Below are positions 1 to 6,857 of a stretch of DNA of 39,851 nt, one piece after another. Under the pieces are notes generated by a model. The model saw nothing but the letters and a program-made list of their open reading frames with translations, did no database searches and was not told the origin of the DNA. Both the position numbers and the translations under genes were made by a program. Each line of letters opens with the position of its first letter. Position 1 is the first letter of the stretch. This DNA comes from JALZCH01 sp036400075 (lineage in GTDB: Bacteria; Acidobacteriota; Blastocatellia; Pyrinomonadales; Pyrinomonadaceae), in NCBI GenBank assembly GCA_036400075.1, contig DASWLV010000230.1, positions 1-39,851 on the forward strand, in the 5' to 3' direction.

Positions 1-17
1 TTTCAAACTGCAAAAGT

Positions 18-3000
18 TTATTGCAGCGGAATGTAACCGGCGGGCGCGGGTACGTCCGTGTTTAAACCGAAATTCATCGCGCGGAATTGACCGCTCGCGT
101 TTAAGGAAATATACCAATTTCCGCCGCGATAAACTGCAAAATCATATTTCCCGTCGCCGTCGTAATCGCCCGGAACCGGAATGTCAGTCGCAATGCCCCA
201 GCCAAAACCTCGAAATCCGGCTGTTGATTGCTGAACATACCAGCCTCCGTTTGACGGGCGGAACACGGCGAAATCGTTCTTGCCGTCGCCGTCGTAATCG
301 CCCGGAACAGGTTTGTCTCCGGTTGTGCCGAATTGATAAGCAATCAAACCGCCGTCACTGCTTTTCAGAACATACCAGTTGCCGTCGGTCGGTCGGAACA
401 CTGCAATGTCGGCTTTTCCGTCAGCGTCGTAATCGCCCGGAACCGGCAAATCGGTTGCAAATCCCCAATTCACTGCGCGAAATTCTCCGTTTGAGCTGTT
501 TGAGATGTACCACGCTCCGGCACGAAATACCGCAACATCGGTTTTGCCGTCGCCGTCGTAATCGGCTGCGACGGGTTTATCCGTAGCAATGCCGAACTGC
601 AAGCCTCGGAAGCCGGTTTGCGAGCCGTTGATATACCAATTTCCGGCGCGGAAAACCGCGAGGTCGGCTTTCAAATCGCCATCGTAATCGCCCGGCGTGA
701 TAATGTCGCCGTTTGCGCCGAATTGTTCACCGCGAAAAGCGCTGTTGCTGCTGTTGGTGATATACCAATTGCCGCCGTCGGGACGGAAAACCGAAATGTC
801 GGTTTTATTGTCGCCGTCGAAATCTGCGGGCGCGCGGCGAGTGGCAGCCGGATTTAATCTCAATTCATAAATGCCGCGACCGTGCGTGGCGATTCTTAAA
901 ATGCGGTGAACCGGCTGCAAATCAATGTCAAAAACAGCGACACGCGGTAAACCGTCCGAAAACGGCGTCCAATTGGCTCCGCCGTCAAGCGTGCGGAAAA
1001 CGCCGATGTCGGTTCCGGCATAAACCGTGTTGCCGGACGAATCCGCCGGGTCAATCACGAGCGCGTTGACCGGAACGTCGGGAATGCCGTTTCCAGCAGG
1101 CGCAAAAGTCGCATTATTATTGCCCAAGTTGGTGGTTTTCCAAATGTGCTGCCCGGGGGGCAAACCGAAACCGCCGACAGCGACATATGCGGTAGTGTTG
1201 TTGCCCGCAATTTTAGTGCGAGCGATGTAGCGAGCGGGAATGAAACCGGTCACATTTGTTAATGTCGCGGAGCCGTCGGTCGTCACAAAGACGCGACCTG
1301 CTGTAGACCCGATTATCCGAATGTTGTCGTCGTTCGGAGAAATACCGATGGCGCTGATTCGCTCGCCGGTACCTGTGAGGGTTTGACTGACAACGGTGTG
1401 GTTGCTGCCGCGATCTGCCGAACGATAAAGTTTGTTGGTCCCATAGTAAATTGTATTCGGATTGCCCGGACCTCTTGTTAACGGCGCATAAAACAATACC
1501 GGGTCAGCACAGGCGATACCGTTTCTGGATGTTCCGTTTAGACAACCAATAAATGGCTCCCAATTCGGGTCGCCCAGCGCGACGGTGGATAGGGCGCGGG
1601 TATAACCTACACGCGAATTTGTTCCATTTTGGTAGGTGTGATAAGACGTGACATCGGTCGTGTTCGGCGAGTTTTGATCAATCACGGCGTGTCCGCCGTC
1701 TCCGCCGTCCGACCAAATCCAGGTAGTACCATCGGGCGCGAGAAATAACGTTCCATTATCCTGCGTTCCGCCAATCATATAATTACGGTCTGTCGGATGC
1801 AGAGCGAGGCTCTGAAATTGTGTCGCGCTGAATCCGGTTGTATTACGGCTCGTCCAGTTGGCGCCTCCGTCAGTCGAGCGCCATACGCCGCCATCAGAAC
1901 CAAAGTAAACGACATTCGGGTCGGACGGCGCGACGGCGATAGCGTGAGTATCAACGTGCAAACCGATTTGGCTTGAAGTAAAACTGGTCGCGCCGTTGGT
2001 TGAAAACCCGAAAGTTAATCCGTTCCCGGCGCCTGAATTGAGGGGCGCACCGCCGAGATAAACACGTTCGGGATTGGTTGGATCAACGGCAATCGCTATA
2101 TTGTAAAAACATTGCGGATTGCAGAAACCGTTTGCCGAAACGGAATTGAAACTTTCACCGCCGTTAACCGATTTATAAACAGTTCCATTAGCAGTGCCGG
2201 TTGCGGCATAAACTGTAACTGTCGAGTCGGTTTTTTGAATCGCCAGCTCGGTTCGTCCGTTGGTCGTGCCGTCGGGAGTCGTTAAAGTGCGAGTAAAAGT
2301 CGGTGCTGCGGCAAGCGCATTGTTTGTCAGATAAACGCCGCCGTCGGTAAATCCACCGGTGGTTCCGCCGCCGATCACCGCCACTAAAATGCGGTTCGGA
2401 TTGCCCGGCTCCATTACGGCGTCAATTATATCTCGACTGACCGAGCCGGAAATTGATACGTTGAGTCTTTCAAAAGTCGGCGCGTCGGACATCGCGTTTG
2501 TCGAGCGAAAAAGTCCGGCGGTCGGCAAAATTAAGCCCGTCGTATTACCGCCCAAACCGGCGACGCTTCTGGTTGACCCGGCAAAAATAATATTCGGATC
2601 GGTCGGATGAATTAAAATCTCGCTCACCGAGCGTCCGGTGAAAACGTCGTTGTTAGCGGCATCGCGGTTCATAGGTCCGGCGACGACCGGATTCGTGTCC
2701 GCATTTGAAATGCGATAGATGCCGACGCCGAAAAAGCTGTCGGCGGAGAAAGCCGATTCGCCGGTTCCGACGTAAACAATCGTCGGGTCGGACGGCGCGA
2801 TGGCAACCGAACCGATTGCTAAACTAAGCGCGTTGTCGAGCAGCGGCGTCCACGTCGCACCGGCGTCCAAAGTGCGGTAAAGACCGCCTTGAGCCGTACC
2901 GACATAAGCTATGTTCGGATTTGTCGGGTGAACGGCAATTGCCGTTACGCGCCCGGCAGTCGAGTCCGAGCGCCCCATAGTCGAACCGTTTGGAATCGGC

Positions 3001-3362
3001 GCCGGACCGACCGGCTGCCACCCGGCTTGCGGCGCGGCGTCCGGCTCGCCCGAAGCGGCAGCAAGCGCCATTTCCTTATTCTCCATCTCAAAAATCGCTT
3101 TTTGCCGTGAGTTTAATTTCGGATAAGGCAAACCCCGAAGGAGCGATATTTGTTCTTCACGAGCTTTTAAATAAGCTCCCTTATCGGCAAGGGGCGTTCC
3201 AGGCGGTAAATCCGGGTCTTCATACTCCGATTCTTCCGATTTGTTAATAAATTTCTTGTTATTATTTTGATATTTTTCTTGTTCGCGAGCCGCGAATGCA
3301 AAAGGGGCTAAGTTAAGCAGGTATAAAAATAGCACGGACGCGCTGAAGAGTTTTCTGCGCAT
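18..3362 (-). CDS. Secreted BNR/sortilin-like beta-propeller protein with C-terminal FG-GAP (VCBS-type) repeats
   Basis: This is a predicted exported protein of 1114 residues. Residues 1-24 form a signal peptide (basic MRRK, hydrophobic core, AFA-A cleavage region). Residues about 110-830 hold many BNR/VPS10-like propeller blades with recurring patterns such as 'DPTIVYVGTGES', 'GGVWRSTDGGANWTS' and 'STDGG.NWT'. Residues about 840-1114 carry six FG-GAP-like repeats of roughly 45-50 residues, each with a DxDxDGxxD calcium-type loop followed by AVFRP or AVFRA and GNWY. The start ATG is at 3362, preceded by AAGGAG about 14 nt upstream. Such proteins are usually surface or extracellular binding proteins or glycosidase-like propellers; no catalytic signature was seen. 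Its promoter is divergent from the small transcript at 3563. The specific ligand is unknown. Confidence 0.9.
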   Translation of the reverse strand: MRRKLFSASVLFLYLLNLAPFAFAAREQEKYQNNNKKFINKSEESEYEDPDLPPGTPLADKGAYLKAREEQISLLRGLPYPKLNSRQKAIFEMENKEMALAAASGEPDAAPQAGWQPVGPAPIPNGSTMGRSDSTAGRVTAIAVHPTNPNIAYVGTAQGGLYRTLDAGATWTPLLDNALSLAIGSVAIAPSDPTIVYVGTGESAFSADSFFGVGIYRISNADTNPVVAGPMNRDAANNDVFTGRSVSEILIHPTDPNIIFAGSTRSVAGLGGNTTGLILPTAGLFRSTNAMSDAPTFERLNVSISGSVSRDIIDAVMEPGNPNRILVAVIGGGTTGGFTDGGVYLTNNALAAAPTFTRTLTTPDGTTNGRTELAIQKTDSTVTVYAATGTANGTVYKSVNGGESFNSVSANGFCNPQCFYNIAIAVDPTNPERVYLGGAPLNSGAGNGLTFGFSTNGATSFTSSQIGLHVDTHAIAVAPSDPNVVYFGSDGGVWRSTDGGANWTSRNTTGFSATQFQSLALHPTDRNYMIGGTQDNGTLFLAPDGTTWIWSDGGDGGHAVIDQNSPNTTDVTSYHTYQNGTNSRVGYTRALSTVALGDPNWEPFIGCLNGTSRNGIACADPVLFYAPLTRGPGNPNTIYYGTNKLYRSADRGSNHTVVSQTLTGTGERISAIGISPNDDNIRIIGSTAGRVFVTTDGSATLTNVTGFIPARYIARTKIAGNNTTAYVAVGGFGLPPGQHIWKTTNLGNNNATFAPAGNGIPDVPVNALVIDPADSSGNTVYAGTDIGVFRTLDGGANWTPFSDGLPRVAVFDIDLQPVHRILRIATHGRGIYELRLNPAATRRAPADFDGDNKTDISVFRPDGGNWYITNSSNSAFRGEQFGANGDIITPGDYDGDLKADLAVFRAGNWYINGSQTGFRGLQFGIATDKPVAADYDGDGKTDVAVFRAGAWYISNSSNGEFRAVNWGFATDLPVPGDYDADGKADIAVFRPTDGNWYVLKSSDGGLIAYQFGTTGDKPVPGDYDGDGKNDFAVFRPSNGGWYVQQSTAGFRGFGWGIATDIPVPGDYDGDGKYDFAVYRGGNWYISLNASGQFRAMNFGLNTDVPAPAGYIPLQ

Positions 3363-3418
3363 AGTTTTTTGATTTTCTCCTTAAATTTTTTAGAACAGAA
3401 TAAGTGAAGTGAACAATT

Positions 3419-3448
3419 AGTATATACAACAATAAGTCGAGTTGTCTA
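3419..3448 (-). promoter_or_regulatory. Probable sigma70-type promoter of the BNR/FG-GAP gene
   Basis: On the minus strand TAGACA (3443-3448) and TATACT (3419-3424) are separated by 18 nt, with an overlapping TATATA giving a 16-nt spacing. This places transcription start about 50 nt upstream of the ATG at 3362. It is a pattern match only. Confidence 0.5.
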
Positions 3449-3527
3449 TTAAAATTACGCAGATCAAAGGTTTTTTCCCTACTTATTAAATTTTGATGAA
3501 AAACACAAAATGATGAATAAAAAAGCG

Positions 3528-3556
3528 TTGACACACCGTTTTTAGTGATTTATGAT
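3528..3556 (+). promoter_or_regulatory. Near-consensus sigma70 promoter of a short stand-alone transcript
   Basis: A perfect -35 TTGACA (3528-3533) is followed, after exactly 17 nt, by -10 TATGAT (3551-3556). This is the strongest promoter match in the window and predicts a start near 3563. No annotated gene lies downstream on this strand before the terminator at 3701-3740, so it appears to drive a transcript of only about 175 nt. Confidence 0.8.
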
Positions 3557-3595
3557 GAGCGCCATCACTGGGAAGGAGGTGATCAAAAAACGCAT

Positions 3596-3631
3596 ATGAA
3601 AAAAGATTACAGTGAGGTGGCTGAAGCCTGA
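3596..3631 (+). CDS. Putative 11-residue peptide MKKDYSEVAEA
   Basis: The ORF is ATG to TGA with eleven codons, behind the extended Shine-Dalgarno at 3573-3584. The GGAGG-to-ATG spacing of 16 nt is long, but the extended pairing may compensate. The peptide has no Cys, Ser/Thr cluster or Gly-Gly leader typical of modified peptides and does not resemble PqqA. The act of translation may matter more than the product, because the stop codon lies inside a stem arm. Expression is inferred from the signals only. Confidence 0.45.
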   Translation: MKKDYSEVAEA

Positions 3632-3700
3632 AACCTCGAAAATATAATGTAGTTTATTAGATTTTCCCCTGTGTTTCAGGCTAATCCAATCAGACTACCG

Positions 3701-3741
3701 AAAGTCGCCCAATGAAAGTTTTGGGCGACTTTTTATTTTTT
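3701..3741 (+). terminator. Intrinsic terminator of the stand-alone transcript
   Basis: A perfect 12-bp stem, AAAGTCGCCCAA (3701-3712) with TTGGGCGACTTT (3721-3732), has an 8-nt loop and runs into a T-rich tract (3731-3741). On the minus strand no T-run follows, so it serves only the plus-strand transcript. Confidence 0.9.
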
Positions 3742-3755
3742 CACACAGATTCCAC

Positions 3756-4133
3756 TTACTGAGGAGTTTTATCTTCTAAATAGCGATGTAAAAGCGGCTC
3801 AAGATTTTCGTAGTGAAGCGGTTTGATTAACACATTGTCAAAACCCGCTTCTATCGCTTTATCAAAAGAAGTATTACTGAATCCCGTTAATGCAACAATC
3901 GAAACTTTATCAAATCCTACAATTTCTCTAATAAGCTTCGTAGCAGTTGCGCCATCCATTACCGGCAATGCCAAATCCATTAAAATGAGGTCTGGATGGT
4001 ATTGCACGGATTTTTCAACCGCTTCATAACCATCGGCTGCTTCGATAACATCGTATCCGTACCACTTTACCAAAGCCTTCATCAAAGTCCGGGTATCATT
4101 GTAATCTTCCACAATCATTACTGTCTTTGACAT
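3756..4133 (-). CDS. Single-domain (REC-only) response regulator
   Basis: A CheY-like receiver domain of 125 residues with no output domain. The acidic pocket is in 'VMIVEDYND', the phospho-acceptor Asp in 'DLILMDLALPVMDG', the conserved Thr in 'IVALTGFS' and the Lys in 'NVLIKPLHYE'. I chose the ATG at 4133 because AAAAGGGGA lies 9 nt upstream and homologues begin just before the acidic pair. An in-frame upstream start at 4187 would add 18 residues unlike the family. It probably relays phosphorylation from a hybrid kinase to a partner by protein contact. It is divergent from a second REC-only protein at 4312 with similar sequence, suggesting duplication. No histidine kinase is nearby. Confidence 0.9.
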   Translation of the reverse strand: MSKTVMIVEDYNDTRTLMKALVKWYGYDVIEAADGYEAVEKSVQYHPDLILMDLALPVMDGATATKLIREIVGFDKVSIVALTGFSNTSFDKAIEAGFDNVLIKPLHYENLEPLLHRYLEDKTPQ

Positions 4134-4273
4134 ATTGATAATCCCCTTTTGGGTTTTAAGTTTTTCATAGTTAAACACGTTTGGCAATGGTTTGGCAATA
4201 GTTAATATTTAATTTTCCTGATTGAAATATTTGTTAAATTTGTTTATTGCGATTTGGTAATTGAATATGTAAA

Positions 4274-4279
4274 TATAAT
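4274..4279 (+). promoter_or_regulatory. Candidate -10 box upstream of the second response regulator
   Basis: A perfect TATAAT lies 33 nt before the ATG at 4312. No good -35 is found at 16-18 nt, so use of an activator or another sigma factor is possible. Weak evidence. Confidence 0.35.
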
Positions 4280-4311
4280 CATTAGGTTTCTGTTTAGCTT
4301 TAAGTGAAATT

Positions 4312-4677
4312 ATGAAAAAAACAATTCTTGTCGCTGAAGATTATGCCGATAGTCGTATTTTGATGAAATATATTCTCGAAGGCTATGGTTATCGAACATT
4401 AGAAGCAACGAATGGGCAAGAGGCTGTGGAAATAGCTCAACAGTTTCATCCTGATTTAATTCTAATGGATATTTCTATGCCTGTAATGGACGGCTTTAAA
4501 GCAACCCAATTAATCAGGAAATGCGATGGAATGTCTCGATTACCAATCATTGCCGTTACTTCACTGGATAAATCTTATTACAGACAGGCAATAGAAGCCG
4601 GTTGTGACGATTTGATTAACAAGCCTGTTGACTCAAAAGCTCTGCAACCAATTCTCAATCAATATCTAGGTCATTAG
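4312..4677 (+). CDS. Single-domain (REC-only) response regulator
   Basis: A 121-residue CheY-like receiver domain and nothing else. Conserved features are the acidic pair in 'ILVAEDYADSR', the phospho-acceptor Asp in 'DLILMDISMPVMDG', the Thr in 'IIAVTSLDKS' and the Lys in 'DLINKPVDSK'. It resembles the divergent neighbour at 3756-4133 across the whole domain ('EDYxDxRxLMK', 'MDG.KATQLIR'), so the two look like paralogues. The upstream Shine-Dalgarno is weak (AAGTGA). A terminator follows at 4720. Kinase partner and output are unknown. Confidence 0.9.
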   Translation: MKKTILVAEDYADSRILMKYILEGYGYRTLEATNGQEAVEIAQQFHPDLILMDISMPVMDGFKATQLIRKCDGMSRLPIIAVTSLDKSYYRQAIEAGCDDLINKPVDSKALQPILNQYLGH

Positions 4678-4719
4678 TATTGAACCAATCAGTAAGGATT
4701 CAATAATCTAAAAATAAAG

Positions 4720-4749
4720 AGCCGGCAGATTCATTCTTGCCGGCTTTAA
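4720..4749 (+). terminator. Intrinsic terminator after the second response regulator
   Basis: AGCCGGCA (4720-4727) pairs with TGCCGGCT (4738-4745), with a 10-nt loop and a short T-run (4745-4747) followed by a T-rich stretch. It sits 43 nt after the stop codon. Confidence 0.75.
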
Positions 4750-5033
4750 CTTTTGACTTAATACCTATAATGACTTTTTGCTCTAAACATCTTCTTTTGG
4801 CTTTGATTTTGGGTGCAATTTCAGGCTCAACAACAAATCACCTTTTTTATTTGTTTATTTCAGTTAGAGATAATCGAAATATTCCGGTTGTTCCGTTTTC
4901 TGAAATGACAGGATGAAATTATTTACAATAACGGGATGGTACATTTATTGCATTTATCATTTTGAGGAAAGTAGATGTATGAATTTGCAACATAATCATA
5001 CATTAATAATGACAGTTTAGAAGGAGAAAATTT
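4750..5033. other. AT-rich intergenic stretch without a supported gene
   Basis: This sequence separates the second response regulator from the small membrane protein. It contains a 48-codon ORF (4770-4916) without a ribosome-binding site, which I do not accept as a gene. The promoter of the gene at 5034 must lie here, but no clear -35/-10 pair stands out. Confidence 0.5.
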
Positions 5034-5186
5034 ATGCTTTGGACATTAGTTGTGATTTTGCTCGTTCTGTGGTTACTAGGTTTTAGTTTCGCAGGAGCAG
5101 CCGTCGGTAATTTAATCCACATTTTGCTTGTTGTTGCAGTTGTTGTTGTAATTCTACAACTAATAAGCGGTCGTCGCTCGGTATAA
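5034..5186 (+). CDS. Small hydrophobic membrane protein, DUF5670/lmo0937-like (50 aa)
   Basis: The ORF starts at an ATG with AAGGAG 7-8 nt upstream and encodes 50 residues. It begins MLWTLVVILLVLWLLG, has a central GNLIHILLVV, and ends in a basic tail before TAA. The LWxLGxxxGxxIHxLLVVAVVVxxxxLxxGRR pattern is that of the short two-helix lmo0937/DUF5670 family. That family is widespread in soil bacteria and often linked to envelope or osmotic stress, but its biochemical role is unknown. It stands alone, with hairpins after it at 5211 and 5266. Confidence 0.8.
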   Translation: MLWTLVVILLVLWLLGFSFAGAAVGNLIHILLVVAVVVVILQLISGRRSV

Positions 5187-5210
5187 TTACGAGCGCGTAA
5201 AACTTAATTA

Positions 5211-5243
5211 ATGAGCTGTAATAATCGGTTAATTACAGCTCAT
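5211..5243. terminator. 12-bp perfect hairpin after the small membrane protein gene
   Basis: ATGAGCTGTAAT (5211-5222) pairs perfectly with ATTACAGCTCAT (5232-5243) across a 9-nt loop. No T-run follows, so it may be an RNA 3' end or stabiliser rather than a canonical intrinsic terminator. Confidence 0.5.
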
Positions 5244-5265
5244 ATCAGTACAACTTGATCGGTTT

Positions 5266-5316
5266 AGAGGCAGTTTACTCTAATTTAAATTAGAGAAGCA
5301 TAAATTGCCTCTTTCC
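5266..5316 (+). terminator. Compound hairpin, probable second terminator
   Basis: The outer arms AGAGGCA (5266-5272) and TGCCTCT (5306-5312) enclose an 18-nt perfect palindrome (5278-5295). A T-rich stretch follows. It lies between the plus-strand small protein and the minus-strand transporter. Confidence 0.5.
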
Positions 5317-5428
5317 TTTTGCATTTCAGGTCTATTTTTTAACAATGCGGATTTAATTATTAATCAAATTCGGGATAACTTACTTTTGCAGCTTCTTCAT
5401 TGACTTCACCTGAAGTTTTGAATCAGTT

Positions 5429-6757
5429 TTACGAATCGAATAGTCCGGCAAAAGTTTGAATCAGCAACCACAGATTCAGTCCCGCGATGATGAGCGCAAC
5501 TGCCCAGGCAATTGATTTAAGCCATAACGGAGCTACAAACTCGCCCATCATTTTGCGGCTGCCGGTAAACATTACGAGCGGAATCACCGCAAAAGACAAT
5601 TGCATACTCAAAATCACCTGACTTAAAACCAGCAGACTGGTCGTACTGCTTTCGCCGGCGATGATAATCGTTAAAATCGCGGGAACGATTGCCAGCAGGC
5701 GCGTTATCAATCGTCGCAGCCACGGTTTTAAACGAATTTGCAGAAAACCTTCCATCACTATTTGCCCGGCTAAAATTCCCGTAATCGTCGAATTTTGACC
5801 GGAAGCGAGCAGCGCGACTGCAAACAGCGTGCTGGCAAGGGAAACACCGAGCAGCGGCGAGAGCAGTTGATAAGCGTCGCCGATTTCTGCGACGCCCTGA
5901 TGACCGGAAAAATGAAATGTGGCGGCGGACAAAATCAGAATTGCCGAGTTGATAAATAATGCGAGCGTCAAAGCGACGCTTGAATCAATCGTGGCGAATT
6001 TGATCGCCTCGCGTTTTTTCTCCGGCGTTTGCTCCCAGGCGCGCGTTTGGACGATTGCCGAATGCAGATAAAGATTGTGCGGCATCACGGTCGCGCCCAA
6101 AATTCCGATGGCGATGTAAAGCATTTCCGGGTTGCGAACGATTTCTGTTGTCGGTACGAAACCTGCAAAAACCTGAGTCAAATCCGGGCGCGAAAAAATG
6201 AGTTCAAGAACGAAGCACCCGCCGATTGTCGCGATCAGCGTGATGATGATTGCTTCGAGATAACGAAAACCTTTGTTTTGCAGCAGTAACAGCAGCAAAA
6301 CGTCGAAAGCCGTGATGCAGACTCCGGCAAGAATCGGAATTCCGAATAAAAGCTGCAATGCAATAGCGCTGCCGAGAACTTCTGCTAAATCGCAGGCGAT
6401 AATGGCGATTTCGCACAACACCCAGAGAACGAAATTAGATTTCGGACCGAAATACTCGCGGCAGGCTCTAGCTAAATCCATCCCGGTCGCGACGCCCAAT
6501 CGGACGCAGAGCGATTGCAGCAAAATAGCCATCAGATTCGACAGCAAAATCACGCTCAACAGCGCGTAGCCGAATTTCGCGCCGCCCGCCAAATCGGTCG
6601 CCCAGTTTCCCGGGTCCATATAACCGACCGCGACCATATAGCCCGGACCGGAAAAGGCGAGCATTTTTCGCAGAAAACCGCCGTTTTGCGGTACGCGAAC
6701 GGTGCGGTAAGATTCCGGCAAAGACGGCAGCGGTTCTGTCTGCTCTTGCAAAAACAT
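5429..6757 (-). CDS. mntH: Nramp-family divalent metal (Mn2+/Fe2+) transporter
   Basis: This is an inner-membrane proton-coupled importer of Mn(II) and possibly Fe(II), 442 residues long with about 11 hydrophobic segments, typical of bacterial Nramp/MntH. The TM1 metal-site motif DPGNWATD is at residues 48-55, and the TM6 signature MPHNLYLHS lies near residue 226. The metal-binding Asp, Asn and His-region residues are present. The start ATG at 6757 has AAGGGA upstream at good spacing. It lies 100 nt downstream of hemW on the same strand and may be cotranscribed or have its own promoter in the AT-rich gap. No convincing MntR or Fur operator was seen. The C-terminus is complete. Confidence 0.93.
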   Translation of the reverse strand: MFLQEQTEPLPSLPESYRTVRVPQNGGFLRKMLAFSGPGYMVAVGYMDPGNWATDLAGGAKFGYALLSVILLSNLMAILLQSLCVRLGVATGMDLARACREYFGPKSNFVLWVLCEIAIIACDLAEVLGSAIALQLLFGIPILAGVCITAFDVLLLLLLQNKGFRYLEAIIITLIATIGGCFVLELIFSRPDLTQVFAGFVPTTEIVRNPEMLYIAIGILGATVMPHNLYLHSAIVQTRAWEQTPEKKREAIKFATIDSSVALTLALFINSAILILSAATFHFSGHQGVAEIGDAYQLLSPLLGVSLASTLFAVALLASGQNSTITGILAGQIVMEGFLQIRLKPWLRRLITRLLAIVPAILTIIIAGESSTTSLLVLSQVILSMQLSFAVIPLVMFTGSRKMMGEFVAPLWLKSIAWAVALIIAGLNLWLLIQTFAGLFDS

Positions 6758-6857
6758 AAATCCCTTGTTCGAGTGAGTAAAATATAAACCAAAAACTCAA
6801 TCAAATTTGTTCGGAATAATACTTCAAATATGAAAAATTTTAAAAGAAATAATTTGT

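Larger units (their letters stand above)
3563..3741 (+). ncRNA. Stand-alone structured transcript with an 11-codon ORF (candidate small RNA or micro-peptide gene)
   Basis: Between a near-consensus promoter and an intrinsic terminator lies a transcript of about 175 nt. At 3573-3584 it carries AAGGAGGTGATC, a 12-nt perfect complement of the canonical 16S rRNA 3' end. Sixteen nt after the GGAGG core an ATG at 3596 opens MKKDYSEVAEA, with stop TGA at 3629-3631. A perfect 10-bp stem pairs 3625-3634 (covering the stop codon) with 3673-3682. A competing hairpin pairs 3614-3618 with 3633-3637 and 3619-3621 with 3626-3628. The two structures share 3625-3634 and exclude each other, so translation could switch them. 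The next gene on this strand starts at 4312, beyond the terminator and an opposing gene, so this is not an obvious leader. I do not recognise the family. It could be a micro-peptide gene, a translated regulatory RNA or a ribosome-interacting RNA. Confidence 0.6.

Noticed and set aside
100..850. Regularly spaced GTCGCCGTCGTAATCGCCCGGAA-like repeats resembling a CRISPR array
   Set aside because: The spacing is a codon multiple and they encode DYDGDG loops of FG-GAP repeats in an open protein frame. The intervening sequences are also coding.
3596..3631. PqqA-like precursor peptide, considered because a PQQ-type dehydrogenase is in the window
   Set aside because: MKKDYSEVAEA lacks the conserved Glu-x3-Tyr core and is half the usual length; no pqqB-E genes are nearby.
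4770..4916. 48-codon ORF (MTFCSKHLLLALIL...) with a hydrophobic start
   Set aside because: There is no Shine-Dalgarno and it begins just after a terminator; composition is typical of random AT-rich sequence.
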